Part shown: one piece after another, positions 54,843 to 62,918 of the stretch
How positions within the stretch are numbered: the stretch's first letter is position 1
Layout: each line of letters starts with the position of its first letter
Assembly: GCF_900460315.1 (NCBI RefSeq)
Contig: NZ_UHIO01000001.1
Location: forward strand, 272,001-336,000
DNA from: Veillonella criceti
GTDB lineage: Bacteria > Bacillota > Negativicutes > Veillonellales > Veillonellaceae
DNA length: 64,000 nucleotides
Direction: 5' to 3'
Translations under genes and position numbers: made by a program
The notes under the pieces: generated by a model
Seen by the model: the letters and a program-made list of their open reading frames with translations, nothing else
Told to the model about the DNA's origin: nothing
Databases searched by the model: none

Positions 54843-55514
54843 GTGCAGTGGCTTGATTTTTTATTTCCACCAACGTGTCCTAGTTGTGGAAGTGAAGTAT
54901 GGCATGATGGAGAATGGTGCAAAACTTGTTTTGAAGAACTATATGATGTACGTTGTATTACTGATTTAGAAGGACAAAATTTAACTTGTGTATATGTAAT
55001 AGGTCATTATGATAAAGGATTAAAAAGCATTCTTCGTGATATAAAATTTCGCGGTCAAAAGGAGCGAGCTGTAGGCGTCGCTCCTTTTTTATATTCTTTT
55101 ATGCTTGCCTTGGCCAAATACAAATTAACACCTGATTATGTTATGCCTATACCAGTTAGTGAAACAAAGCGTAAATTAAGAGGTTATAATCAAGTTGATA
55201 TTCTTTTTAAGCATTGGATACAGCAGGTAGCCTTACATAATCAAACGAGTTGGCAGTGGATAGATGGCTTAGAAAAAACTGATTCTACTCATGCTATGTT
55301 TTCCTTAGGCCGAACTGAACGACATGAAAATATGAAACATGCCTTTACGCCATTATCTAGCATATTAGCAAAGAATATTTTGAAGGATAAAGTAATTTTA
55401 CTTGTAGATGATATATTTACTACAGGTGCTACCTTGGAAGCAGCAGCACAGGTACTTGTGAAGGATTATAAGGTGAAGGAAGTCGTGGGATTAGCTTTAG
55501 CAGGTGGGCATTAA
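54843..55514 (+). CDS. comF: ComF-family phosphoribosyltransferase-like protein
   Basis: ComF-type protein linked to DNA uptake in competent bacteria. 223 residues with an N-terminal zinc finger (Cys12, 15, 26, 29) and a PRTase-like domain with the PRPP loop LLVDDIFTTGATLE near 188-201. It starts with GTG directly after the recD2 stop. No comFA is present in the window; a RecD2-ComF pairing suggests a DNA uptake or repair setting (inference). Confidence 0.9.
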   Translation: MQWLDFLFPPTCPSCGSEVWHDGEWCKTCFEELYDVRCITDLEGQNLTCVYVIGHYDKGLKSILRDIKFRGQKERAVGVAPFLYSFMLALAKYKLTPDYVMPIPVSETKRKLRGYNQVDILFKHWIQQVALHNQTSWQWIDGLEKTDSTHAMFSLGRTERHENMKHAFTPLSSILAKNILKDKVILLVDDIFTTGATLEAAAQVLVKDYKVKEVVGLALAGGH

Positions 55515-55524
55515 ACAGAAGATA

Positions 55525-55555
55525 CAAAAAAGCAGCCTACCGAAGTAGACTGCTT
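55525..55555 (-). terminator. Convergent terminator between comF and the HD gene
   Basis: An 11-bp stem (one mismatch) with loop CGAA on the + strand, 55530-55540 with 55545-55555. The A run at 55525-55530 becomes a T run on the minus strand, so it mainly ends the minus-strand HD gene; it may also slow comF transcripts. Confidence 0.8.
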
Positions 55556-55593
55556 GCTGTATGAATTGGATAGTTACATAATAGCTTTATTGT

Positions 55594-56196
55594 TTAGCCG
55601 ATAATTTCAATAAAAGCTTTAACTAAATCAGGATCAAAATAGATACCAGATCCACTAAATAATTCCTGTTTAGCCGTTTTTTTGCTTTTAGACCAAGATT
55701 CTGTAGAAGGATTAATAGCGGAGTCGTAATAATCAGCAATACCAATAATACGAGCGCCTAGTGGAATATTACTCCCACAAAGATGTTTTGGAAAACCAGA
55801 ACCATCCCAACGTTCATGGTGATAGCGAATATAAGGAATAATCGGTTGGCAACATGGATAGTTTTCAATCATGTTTGCCCCATTCGCTGGATGTTGACGA
55901 TATTTAGACATTTCTTGACGATTAAAGAAGGGTGCTTTTTTTAAGACTGTAGAAGGCATCATAAGTAATCCTAAGTCATGCAATAATGCACCATGTCTAA
56001 TCTGTTCTATTTCGTTGGCTGGTAGTCCTAGTTTAGCGGCAATACTCACAGAATAATTGGCTACATTGATGGAATGTGTATAAAGCTCGTAGCTTTTCAT
56101 GCGAATCATCTGTAGTAATTGGGCGCTAATGGCTTCTAAGCTATCTTGCTCCAATTCATATAAGCCTGATGGCTGCATTAAAGATAACATAAACAT
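55594..56196 (-). CDS. HD-GYP-like phosphohydrolase domain protein
   Basis: A 200-residue HD-domain protein. It has His73-Asp74 in HGALLHDLGL, a later His in QHPANGANMI, and YHHERWDGSGFP, which is the HD-GYP pattern (HHExxDGxGYP) with Phe in place of Tyr. HD-GYP proteins cleave cyclic di-GMP or related dinucleotides; this chain has no sensor domain and ends with a conserved ADYYDS-like element. Start at 56196 (minus) with GGAAGGA 9 nt upstream; a longer in-frame start exists at 56226. No GGDEF protein is in the window. Confidence 0.85.
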   Translation of the reverse strand: MFMLSLMQPSGLYELEQDSLEAISAQLLQMIRMKSYELYTHSINVANYSVSIAAKLGLPANEIEQIRHGALLHDLGLLMMPSTVLKKAPFFNRQEMSKYRQHPANGANMIENYPCCQPIIPYIRYHHERWDGSGFPKHLCGSNIPLGARIIGIADYYDSAINPSTESWSKSKKTAKQELFSGSGIYFDPDLVKAFIEIIG

Positions 56197-56226
56197 AATA
56201 CTGAGTCCTTCCCTTTGTGTCCCCAT

Positions 56227-56431
56227 TTAACAAGTATACACATTATACAATATTATGAGCATTTTGGGTATAGGTCTATATTGCTATCTATGTATAAGCA
56301 ATTGAGGTAAAAATGAAAGAATTTTGAGAATCTAAAAGAGAATACAATAGGCAAGGGCTTTATAAACATTGAATCCTTTAACTAATGAAAGTAGCAAGTG
56401 GAAATTATCATATTCTTATATAATTTTTGTA
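56227..56431. other. AT-rich divergent gap, nothing certain
   Basis: Between the HD gene (minus) and the structured RNA (plus). A minus-strand TATAAT at 56242-56247 could be the -10 of the HD gene, but no good -35 is visible. Nothing else is supported. Confidence 0.4.
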
Positions 56432-56460
56432 TAGACAAAGTAAAATTCTTTGCGTATAAT
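56432..56460 (+). promoter_or_regulatory. Promoter of the structured RNA
   Basis: TAGACA (56432-56437), 17-bp spacer, TATAAT (56455-56460). The predicted start, near 56467, coincides with the first base of the closing stem of the RNA. Confidence 0.8.
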
Positions 56461-56466
56461 TTCTTC

Positions 56467-56700
56467 ATACGGGTCTGTGGTTGAAAGTCGAGGCCAGTCG
56501 CAGGCAAAACGATCCACGTAAGTAATGTAACGACATTATGAGCATGGTGCGGCTTAGATGTAAGACCTACCGATAGAATCGAGAGAAGTAGTAGTGGGGA
56601 GCCACAGGCTTAGGAGCGAACCTTCCAGTAGGCGAGTGTGGGGGCAAAGACCAGGTCAGCCGTATATAAAAGACAGCTTTTTAGCTGTCTTTTATTTTTA
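56467..56700 (+). ncRNA. Free-standing structured RNA of about 235 nt (class unproven)
   Basis: No reading frame of note occupies this stretch, yet it has a promoter, a closing helix and its own terminator. ATACGG (56467-56472) pairs with CCGTAT (56660-56665). Inside are hairpins TAATGT-AACG-ACATTA (56523-56538) and CGAT/ATCG (56571-56581). CTGTGG (56475-56480) can pair with CCACAG (56602-56607) while CCTAC (56566-56570) can pair with GTAGG (56628-56632); these two cross, making a pseudoknot. GGCTTAG occurs twice (56551, 56607). The terminator is an 11-bp stem (56668-56693) with loop TTTT. It does not show RNase P, tmRNA or SRP landmarks. The size and complexity are like the raiA-type RNAs of Firmicutes; the raiA/hpf gene is 3.5 kb downstream. 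This is a hypothesis. Confidence 0.7.
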
Positions 56701-56734
56701 TACAAAAAATTCTGAATTTTTATTCAATTAACTA

Positions 56735-56763
56735 TTGACTACTTATGCATAGTTATGTATAAT
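56735..56763 (+). promoter_or_regulatory. Promoter of the amino-acid binding protein gene
   Basis: TTGACT (56735-56740), 17-bp spacer containing the palindrome TATGCATA, TATAAT (56758-56763). It lies just after the terminator of the structured RNA, so the gene has its own start. Confidence 0.8.
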
Positions 56764-56845
56764 CATGTCATACCAATTAGAAAAACTCAGATAAAGAGAG
56801 AGTTTGAACTTATTATTATACAATGTAGAGTAGGAGATGGAAGTT

Positions 56846-57667
56846 ATGTTTACACAGAAAATGAAAAAAATTATGCTCACAGGTTTGGCTGTATTAGCCA
56901 TGGGCGCATTAGTGGCTGGTTGTGGTAGTGATACAGCAAGTACACAAGGTGATAATGGGAAGAAAGTTATTAAGGTAGGCACGAATGCAACTTTTGTACC
57001 GTTTGAATTCAAAGATGAATCCTCTCAAGATTTAACGGGCTTTGATATTGATATGGTTAAAGCTATCGCTAAAAAAATGAATGCTGATGTAGAATTCAAA
57101 AATGTAGCATTTGATGCGTTGATTCCAAGTTTGGGAAATAAAGATATTGATATGGCCGCTTCTGGTATGACAATTACTAAAGCAAGAGCCGGTAAAGTAT
57201 TATTTGCGTCGCCTTATTATGAATCCGGTATGGCTGTAGTTGTAAAAGGATCTTCTAGTATTAATAACTTGCAAGACTTAGAAGGAAAAAATATTTCTGT
57301 TCAAATGGGCACAACCGGTGCTGATTTAGCTAGTAAAATTGCTAATGCAACATTAAAACAATTCGACCATAGTAGTGATGCCCTTTTAGAACTTAATAAA
57401 GGAAGTGTAGACGCGGCTGTATTAGATTTACCAGTTGCTCAATATTATGCATCTAAACATCCAAATGATGATGTTAAAGTGATTTCGTATCCAAATACTA
57501 AAGAATACTTTGGCTTTGCTTTTGCTAAAGATAATAAAGACTTACAGGCTGCTGTAAATAAAGCCATTGCTGAAATGAAACAAGATGGTGAATTAAATGC
57601 TATTTATCAAAAATGGTTTAAAACTGATGCACCTGCAGATATGCCAACGGAATGGTCTGGTAAGTAA
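56846..57667 (+). CDS. Polar amino-acid ABC transporter substrate-binding lipoprotein
   Basis: A 273-residue type II solute-binding protein (SBP_bac_3, glutamine/arginine/cystine type). The lipobox is LVAG-Cys26. The mature part has VGTNATFVPFEFKD, GFDIDMVKAIAKKM, DMAASGMTIT and GTTGADLAS, all typical. Start at 56846 gives AGGAG a 9-nt spacing; ATG at 56837 would touch the ribosome binding site. It is separated from its permease and ATPase by a terminator and a new promoter. Specific ligand unknown. Confidence 0.93.
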   Translation: MFTQKMKKIMLTGLAVLAMGALVAGCGSDTASTQGDNGKKVIKVGTNATFVPFEFKDESSQDLTGFDIDMVKAIAKKMNADVEFKNVAFDALIPSLGNKDIDMAASGMTITKARAGKVLFASPYYESGMAVVVKGSSSINNLQDLEGKNISVQMGTTGADLASKIANATLKQFDHSSDALLELNKGSVDAAVLDLPVAQYYASKHPNDDVKVISYPNTKEYFGFAFAKDNKDLQAAVNKAIAEMKQDGELNAIYQKWFKTDAPADMPTEWSGK

Positions 57668-57717
57668 TAATTAAAAAATAATAAAATAATTAAAGTTAAT
57701 ATTATAGTGATAGATAT

Positions 57718-57762
57718 ACAGTACTATGCCTAAGTCAGTTTAAGTGTAGTACTGTTTCTTTT
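57718..57762 (+). terminator. Terminator after the binding-protein gene
   Basis: ACAGTACTA (57718-57726) pairs with TAGTACTGT (57747-57755), tail TTCTTTTA. Confidence 0.82.
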
Positions 57763-57839
57763 ATGAATATATATTCTTATGGCTTAAACTGTTCGTCATC
57801 CGTTTTAGTAAAGTGGATGAGTTTATGATTAAATAACTA

Positions 57840-57868
57840 TTGACATTGTATAAAAATACAATTATAAT
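57840..57868 (+). promoter_or_regulatory. Perfect promoter with an operator-like dyad in its spacer
   Basis: TTGACA (57840-57845), 17-bp spacer, TATAAT (57863-57868). The spacer plus the last -35 base form an exact dyad ATTGTAT-AAAA-ATACAAT (57845-57862). A protein bound here would block RNA polymerase; the ideal hexamers imply strong expression when it is off. About 110 nt of leader follow before the permease gene. Confidence 0.8.
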
Positions 57869-57977
57869 TACCTAAGCATAGTAATATAAGTCTATGCGTA
57901 TTTGTACTTGTATAAAGTTATTAATTTTAAGCGTTAAGAAAAATACTTTAAGATGTATACAAAGGAAAGGGTTAGCT

Positions 57978-58634
57978 ATGAGTTTTGATTGGAGTTTAAT
58001 TTGGGACAATTTCCCCATATTATTGCAAGGGGCCGTCATTACAATCCAAATTACAGTAATGGCTGTAGGTTGTGGTTTTTTCATTGGTATGATTGCTGCA
58101 TTAGCGAATTTATCGCGTTTTAAAATTATTCGTTTATTAGTAAAATGTTATGTAGAATTATTCCGTGGTACACCACTGTTGGTACAAATCTTTATGATTT
58201 ACTTTGCTTTGCCTATGGTAATCGGTCAATCCATCAATCCATATGTAGCAGCTGTTACGGCATGTAGTATTAACTCTGGTGCGTATGTATCTGAAATTTT
58301 CCGGGCCGGGATTCAATCTATTGATAAAGGACAAATGGAAGCTGGTCGTTCCTTAGGTTTAACTTGGGCACAGACTATGCGCTATATTGTAATGCCACAA
58401 GCCTTTAAAGCGATTATTCCGCCTCTTGGTAATGAATTTATCGCTATGATGAAAGATACATCGTTGGTATCTGTTATTGGCTTTGAAGAATTAACACGTC
58501 GTGGTCAACTTATTATTGCGCGTACTTATGGTTCTTTTGAGATTTGGACAGCTGTGGCCATTATCTATTTGGTAATGACATTGAGTATTTCACAGTTAGT
58601 GGCCTTCCTTGAAAGGAGATATAATATCAAATGA
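57978..58634 (+). CDS. Polar amino-acid ABC transporter permease
   Basis: A 218-residue HisMQ-type permease with about five membrane segments and the coupling loop [29 protein letters not shown]. Works with the lipoprotein at 56846 and the ATPase at 58631. The start at 57978 follows GGAAAGGG; in-frame upstream codons from 57894 would add a non-conserved leader. Overlaps the ATPase by 4 nt. Confidence 0.93.
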   Translation: MSFDWSLIWDNFPILLQGAVITIQITVMAVGCGFFIGMIAALANLSRFKIIRLLVKCYVELFRGTPLLVQIFMIYFALPMVIGQSINPYVAAVTACSINSGAYVSEIFRAGIQSIDKGQMEAGRSLGLTWAQTMRYIVMPQAFKAIIPPLGNEFIAMMKDTSLVSVIGFEELTRRGQLIIARTYGSFEIWTAVAIIYLVMTLSISQLVAFLERRYNIK

Positions 58635-59350
58635 TTAAGATGATTGATGTTCATAAAAGTTTTGGCAAAAATGAAGTGCTAAAAGGGATTAATCTTCATG
58701 TAGAACGCGGTGAAGTAGTAGTTATTATTGGTCCTTCTGGTTCTGGTAAAAGTACAGTATTGCGTTGTATGAACTATTTAGAAGAACCTACGTCTGGCGA
58801 TGTTATCGTAGATGGGATGAATTTGAATAATAAAGAAAATATCAATAATGTGCGCGCTGAAGTGGGCATGGTATTTCAACGTTTTAACTTATTCCCTCAT
58901 ATGACGGTATTAGATAATATTACATTAGCCCCACAAAAAATTCGTAAGAGTTCTAAAGGGGAAGCTGAAACGATTGCTCTTGAGTTATTGGATAAAGTAG
59001 GGTTAAAAGACAAGGCTCATTCCTATCCAGAACAGCTGTCAGGTGGTCAACAGCAACGTGTGGCTATTGCCCGTGCTTTAGCTATGAAACCAAAAGTAAT
59101 GCTGTTCGATGAGCCGACATCAGCCCTTGATCCAGAAATGGTTAGTGAAGTATTAGATGTAATGAAAGAGTTAGCCAAGGAAGGTATGACAATGGTTGTC
59201 GTAACTCATGAAATGGGCTTTGCTAAAGAAGTAGGGACTCGAGTTCTTTTTGTGGATGAAGGAAAAATCTTGGAAGAAGGTACACCTGTTGATGTGTTTG
59301 AGCATCCCAAAAATGAACGTACGCAGTTATTCTTATCTAAAATTTTATAA
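58631..59350 (+). CDS. Polar amino-acid ABC transporter ATP-binding protein
   Basis: A 239-residue GlnQ/HisP-type ATPase: Walker [10 protein letters not shown] (33-41), Q-loop [12 protein letters not shown], signature LSGGQQQR, Walker [15 protein letters not shown] and switch VVTHEM. It is the ATP-driven motor of the importer. The translation signal GAAAGGAGA lies in the end of the permease gene. Confidence 0.95.
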   Translation: MIKMIDVHKSFGKNEVLKGINLHVERGEVVVIIGPSGSGKSTVLRCMNYLEEPTSGDVIVDGMNLNNKENINNVRAEVGMVFQRFNLFPHMTVLDNITLAPQKIRKSSKGEAETIALELLDKVGLKDKAHSYPEQLSGGQQQRVAIARALAMKPKVMLFDEPTSALDPEMVSEVLDVMKELAKEGMTMVVVTHEMGFAKEVGTRVLFVDEGKILEEGTPVDVFEHPKNERTQLFLSKIL

Positions 59351-59362
59351 AGTTGTTAGTAA

Positions 59363-59398
59363 AACGTCTTCCTATATAGGGAGACGTTATTTCTTTTA
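59363..59398 (+). terminator. Terminator after the ABC ATPase gene
   Basis: AACGTCT (59363-59369) pairs with AGACGTT (59382-59388), with an inner CCT/AGG stem and a T-rich tail. Confidence 0.85.
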
Positions 59399-59700
59399 TT
59401 CATATACAAATGATTGAACATATATATATTAAAAACACAAAGAAAACGTATGTATTTCATCAAATAAATGACTATGTATTTATTGAATGAAGATGAATAA
59501 ATTTGAATAATTTATAACTGATTAACTTAAAAATAATACATAAAATAAAAATAAATCTAATTTTATAAACTTGAATTTCAAAACTATAAATTCGCTGAAA
59601 AAGCCCATGGATTCTAGAGTTTTTAGCTGTTTAGAAATTATAAATCAAATTTAATAATCAACAAGATGTTTAATTTTGCATAATACTGCTATAAATAATT
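59399..59700. other. AT-rich non-coding stretch before the cold-shock gene
   Basis: Very A/T-rich, with a short dyad TTGAA-T-TTCAA near 59573, and no reading frame or clear promoter. From 59701 two TATAAT boxes (59712, 59728) are possible -10 elements of the cold-shock gene; none has a convincing -35. An untranslated leader of about 80 nt then precedes the gene, including a GTAC-TATAG-GTAC hairpin near 59777. Confidence 0.5.
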
Positions 59701-59821
59701 GTATGTATACTTATAATGCATATACAGTATAATATCCTTGTTTTTTAACACCTACTGTGCTAACATAGTTGAAGGGTACTATAGGTACTCTAATGCAGGG
59801 ATTTTTTAGGAGGAATTTTTT

Positions 59822-60019
59822 ATGCTCGGTAAAGTTAAGTGGTTCAGTGCAGAAAAAGGTTATGGATTTATTGAAAGAGAAGACGGTGGCGATGTATTCG
59901 TACATTTCTCCGCGATTCAAGAAGATGGTTTCAAGTCCTTGAATGAAGGTCAAGAAGTGAACTTTGAAATCGTTGATGGTGAACGCGGCCCACAGGCTAC
60001 GAATGTCACTAAAGCATAA
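59822..60019 (+). CDS. Cold-shock protein (CspA family)
   Basis: A 65-residue single-stranded nucleic-acid binding cold-shock domain with RNP1 KGYGFIE and RNP2 VFVHF, and the start [15 protein letters not shown]. The ATG follows AGGAGG. The long A/T-rich leader is usual for csp genes, where it mediates cold induction. Confidence 0.97.
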   Translation: MLGKVKWFSAEKGYGFIEREDGGDVFVHFSAIQEDGFKSLNEGQEVNFEIVDGERGPQATNVTKA

Positions 60020-60031
60020 ATAACTACACTG

Positions 60032-60060
60032 AAAGATCGGCTTCGGCCGGTCTTTTTTCT
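60032..60060 (+). terminator. UUCG terminator after the cold-shock gene
   Basis: Stem closed by GGC-TTCG-GCC with flanking pairs (60032-60055, one G-U) and a T run. Confidence 0.93.
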
Positions 60061-60192
60061 TTTATATTAAAACTTAAAGAAAAATTAAAAAATTTTTTCA
60101 AAAAATAAAGAGGACTTTTGTACTTCCTTGGAGAATTAATATAATATAGAAACAAGTTCGATGTTAGAACTTGGAAGAAAGGATGTTTGCAT

Positions 60193-60723
60193 ATGAAAGT
60201 AACAGTAAGAGGTAAAAATTTAGAAGTAACTGCAGCACTACGTGAATACTTAGAAAAACGTGTGGACAAGCTTGCTCGTTATTTTGATGCACCATTTGAT
60301 GTACAAGCCGTGCTTTCTGTAGAAAAAGAAAATCGAGTAGTTGAATTGACTTGTTTTGTTGAAGGTGTTGTACTTCGTGGTGTAGCATCAAATACGGACA
60401 TGTATGCAGCTATCGATTTAGTAGTAGATAAAATTGTTCGTCAAATTCATAAGTATAAAACTCGTTTAGCTCGTAGATTTAAGAAGGAAGCTGGTTTCAA
60501 ACCAGATGCTTATGTGCCTGAAGTACCAGTTCAAGAAGAAGAAATTAGCGTAGTTCGTCGTAAACATTTTGCGGTACGCCCTATGAATGTTGAAGAAGCT
60601 ATTATGCAGATGAATTTAGTTGGTCATGACTTCTTTATGTTCTATAATGCAGAAACAGAAGTAATGAATGTAGTGTATCGTCGTAAAAACGGTTCCTATG
60701 GTTTGATTGAGCCAGAGGTTTAA
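60193..60723 (+). CDS. hpf: Long-form ribosome hibernation promoting factor (HPF)
   Basis: Long HPF (YvyD/RaiA family), which dimerises 70S ribosomes into inactive 100S particles in stationary phase. 176 residues: N-terminal ribosome-binding domain (MKVTVRGKNLEVTAALREYL, about 1-95), a linker, and the C-terminal dimerisation domain (IMQMNLVGHDFFMFYNAETE, about 125-176). The start ATG 60193 follows AAAGGA; TTG at 60187 is an alternative. A hairpin CAAGTTC/GAACTTG (60153-60173) lies in the leader. Confidence 0.96.
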   Translation: MKVTVRGKNLEVTAALREYLEKRVDKLARYFDAPFDVQAVLSVEKENRVVELTCFVEGVVLRGVASNTDMYAAIDLVVDKIVRQIHKYKTRLARRFKKEAGFKPDAYVPEVPVQEEEISVVRRKHFAVRPMNVEEAIMQMNLVGHDFFMFYNAETEVMNVVYRRKNGSYGLIEPEV

Positions 60724-60780
60724 GGGCTACTCCAGTGGGAGAGTAAACATAGGACGTTTAGATAATTAAATATTGATGTG

Positions 60781-60842
60781 AAGGATCATAGCCATTACAA
60801 AGCACAGTGTGTAATTAGGTTATGGTCCTTTACATTTGTTTT
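60781..60842 (+). terminator. Likely terminator after hpf
   Basis: AAGGATCATAGCC (60781-60793) pairs with GGTTATGGTCCTT (60818-60830, two G-U), inner stem ATTAC/GTAAT. The T-rich tail TACATTTGTTTT is imperfect. Confidence 0.65.
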
Positions 60843-60895
60843 AATTAATTTTTTCAAATAATTCATTCATAGGGCAGGTAATTTTTAGTTAAGCC

Positions 60896-60924
60896 TTGAC
60901 AAATGAGAATTTAAAACCTATTAT
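60896..60924 (+). promoter_or_regulatory. Promoter of the metNIQ T-box transcript
   Basis: TTGACA (60896-60901), 17-bp spacer, TATTAT (60919-60924). Confidence 0.85.
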
Positions 60925-60930
60925 ATTAGT

Positions 60931-61171
60931 ATGTTTTAAAAAGAAACGCGATGAACAAAATAAGTACAAGCAATGAACTAGACAGAGAAACAAGCCTTGG
61001 CTGGAAGCTTGTTATAGGGTAGTTGCTATGGAATGCCTTTGTGAGCGGGAGTATCGAAGCAGAGTAGATTCTCACGGCGTCCCACCGTTATGGGGTATGA
61101 GTACAACTTAGGTTGTAAACAGAGTGGAACCGCGGGCCACCGCCTCTGTATAGGGGGGCGGTGGCTTTTTT
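60931..61171 (+). promoter_or_regulatory. T-box leader, methionine specifier, upstream of metNIQ
   Basis: A T-box riboswitch that reads uncharged tRNA. The conserved T-box core AGAGTGGAACCGCGGG is at 61121-61136. It is followed by the terminator GCCACCGCC/GGCGGTGGC (61136-61144, 61157-61165) and a T run; the core can instead pair upstream to form the antiterminator. In the Stem I region an ATG at 61028-61030, in the expected 3' side bulge and followed by a purine, is the likely methionine specifier. Uncharged tRNA-Met would then turn on the metNIQ importer, in keeping with the genes that follow. Confidence 0.92.
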
Positions 61172-61194
61172 GTGCAATTTTTAGGAGGTGAACT

Positions 61195-62217
61195 ATGATT
61201 GAATTAAGGCATATTAATAAAGAATTTGTTGTAAAAAAACAACGAGTACAAGCTTTACAAGATGTATCGTTGACAATTAATGATGGCGATATATTTGGTA
61301 TTATTGGCTTTAGTGGAGCTGGCAAATCTACTTTATTGCGTATGGTGAATGCTCTTGAAACACCTACGAATGGGGATGTATTGATTGATGGGGTTAATAT
61401 TAATGCCTTAAGCCATAACGAATTACGGCAAGTACGTAAAGGAATTGGCATGGTATTCCAGTCATTCAATTTGCTCAACTCTAAGACTGTATATGATAAT
61501 ATTGCTATTCCCTTACGGCTTAATAAAGTGGCGGAAACGACTATAGAAAAACGAGTGAAAGAACTATTAGAATTTGTTAATTTGCCAGATAAAGCTAATG
61601 CGTATCCAACTCAACTTTCTGGCGGTCAGAAACAACGGGTAGGCATTGCTAGAGCATTGGCTACTAATCCATCGATTTTACTTTGTGATGAAGCAACTAG
61701 TGCGCTTGATCCAGAAACGACCGAAGCGATTTTGGAGTTGCTTAAACGAATTAATAAGGAATTTAATATTACTGTATTAGTGGTTACTCATGAAATTCAG
61801 GTTATTAAAGAGATTTGTAATCGCGTAGCGGTTATGGAACATGGTCGTGTTGTTGAAATGGGGTCGGTACTTGATGTATTTAGCCATCCTACACAGGCTA
61901 TGACAAAGCGATTTGTTCAAACTGTTATTCCAGAGCGCATTCCTGATAGTATTGTGGCTAATTTACAAAAAGATACACGTAACTATGAAGTCATTAAAGT
62001 TCGTTTTTTAGGTGATACCGTAACAAAGCATGTCATTTATGAAATAAATCGTACCTTACTAGCGGAAACAAATATTATTTTTGCTTCGGTTAATCAATTG
62101 CAAGATTCAGCCCTTGGTATTTTTATTCTACAAGTTGTGGGTGATACTGAGGCGATTCAATCTGTGAAACAATATATTACCGAAAGTGGCTTAGAATGGG
62201 AGGTGGTGAATTTATGA
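61195..62217 (+). CDS. metN: Methionine ABC transporter ATP-binding protein
   Basis: ATPase of the high-affinity methionine importer. 340 residues: Walker A GFSGAGKST (37-45), signature LSGGQKQR, Walker B ILLCDEATSALDPE, and a C-terminal ACT-like NIL domain (about 265-340) that lets cytoplasmic methionine inhibit transport in known MetN proteins. ATG follows AGGAGGTG. It overlaps metI by 4 nt. Confidence 0.96.
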   Translation: MIELRHINKEFVVKKQRVQALQDVSLTINDGDIFGIIGFSGAGKSTLLRMVNALETPTNGDVLIDGVNINALSHNELRQVRKGIGMVFQSFNLLNSKTVYDNIAIPLRLNKVAETTIEKRVKELLEFVNLPDKANAYPTQLSGGQKQRVGIARALATNPSILLCDEATSALDPETTEAILELLKRINKEFNITVLVVTHEIQVIKEICNRVAVMEHGRVVEMGSVLDVFSHPTQAMTKRFVQTVIPERIPDSIVANLQKDTRNYEVIKVRFLGDTVTKHVIYEINRTLLAETNIIFASVNQLQDSALGIFILQVVGDTEAIQSVKQYITESGLEWEVVNL

Positions 62218-62876
62218 TGCCAGATTTAGGTGTACCTAATGATCAAATTATTTTGGCGGCACAAGAAACATTATATATGGTATTTGTATCGCTTATCATT
62301 GGTTCTATTATTGGTTTGATTTTAGCAGTAGCATTAGTATTGACAAATAAAGACGGTATTTTGCGCAATGATTATGTTTTTGTTGTGATTAATACAATCG
62401 TTAATATTATTCGTAGTGTACCGTTTATCATTTTAATGGTATTTATATTGCCGCTTACCAAACTTTTAGTGGGAACTCGTATTGGCACAACGGCCGCGTT
62501 AGTACCGCTTGTTATTTTTATAGCACCGTATTTAACGCGCTTATTTGAAAATTCCTTATTAGATGTGGATAAAGGAATTATTGAAGCTGCTCAGGCCATG
62601 GGGGCTTCTCATTTTGAGATTGTGTGGAATTTCATTTTGCCGGAAGCTAAAGCCTCCCTAATTTTGTCGGTTACAACTGGTACAATTGGGCTTATTGGTG
62701 CGACGGCTATGGCTGGCGCTATAGGGGCTGGTGGTGTTGGTGATTTAGCTCTTACTTATGGCTATGAACGACTTAATTTTCCATTAATGCTTTTTACCGT
62801 CGTAATTCTTGTAATTTTTGTACAGATTATCCAATCTATTGGTAATCACTTTGCCTTTAAAATGAGAAATCATTAA
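62214..62876 (+). CDS. metI: Methionine ABC transporter permease
   Basis: A 220-residue MetI-type permease with five membrane segments and the coupling loop GIIEAAQAMGASHFEIVWNFILPEA. Start at 62214 follows GGAGGTG and overlaps metN (ATGA); the in-frame codon at 62196 overlaps the ribosome binding site. Confidence 0.95.
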   Translation: MMPDLGVPNDQIILAAQETLYMVFVSLIIGSIIGLILAVALVLTNKDGILRNDYVFVVINTIVNIIRSVPFIILMVFILPLTKLLVGTRIGTTAALVPLVIFIAPYLTRLFENSLLDVDKGIIEAAQAMGASHFEIVWNFILPEAKASLILSVTTGTIGLIGATAMAGAIGAGGVGDLALTYGYERLNFPLMLFTVVILVIFVQIIQSIGNHFAFKMRNH

Positions 62877-62918
62877 TTGTAATTATTAAATTTGTTGAGA
62901 AAAGAAAGAAGGAGTAGT

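Noticed and set aside
56467-56700. Structured RNA as RNase P RNA, tmRNA or SRP RNA
   Set aside because: It is too short and lacks the GAGGAAAGUCC-type P4 element of RNase P, the tRNA-like ends of tmRNA and the GGAAGGAAGCAGCC element of SRP RNA. The partial match CCAGGTCAG to SRP domain IV is probably chance.
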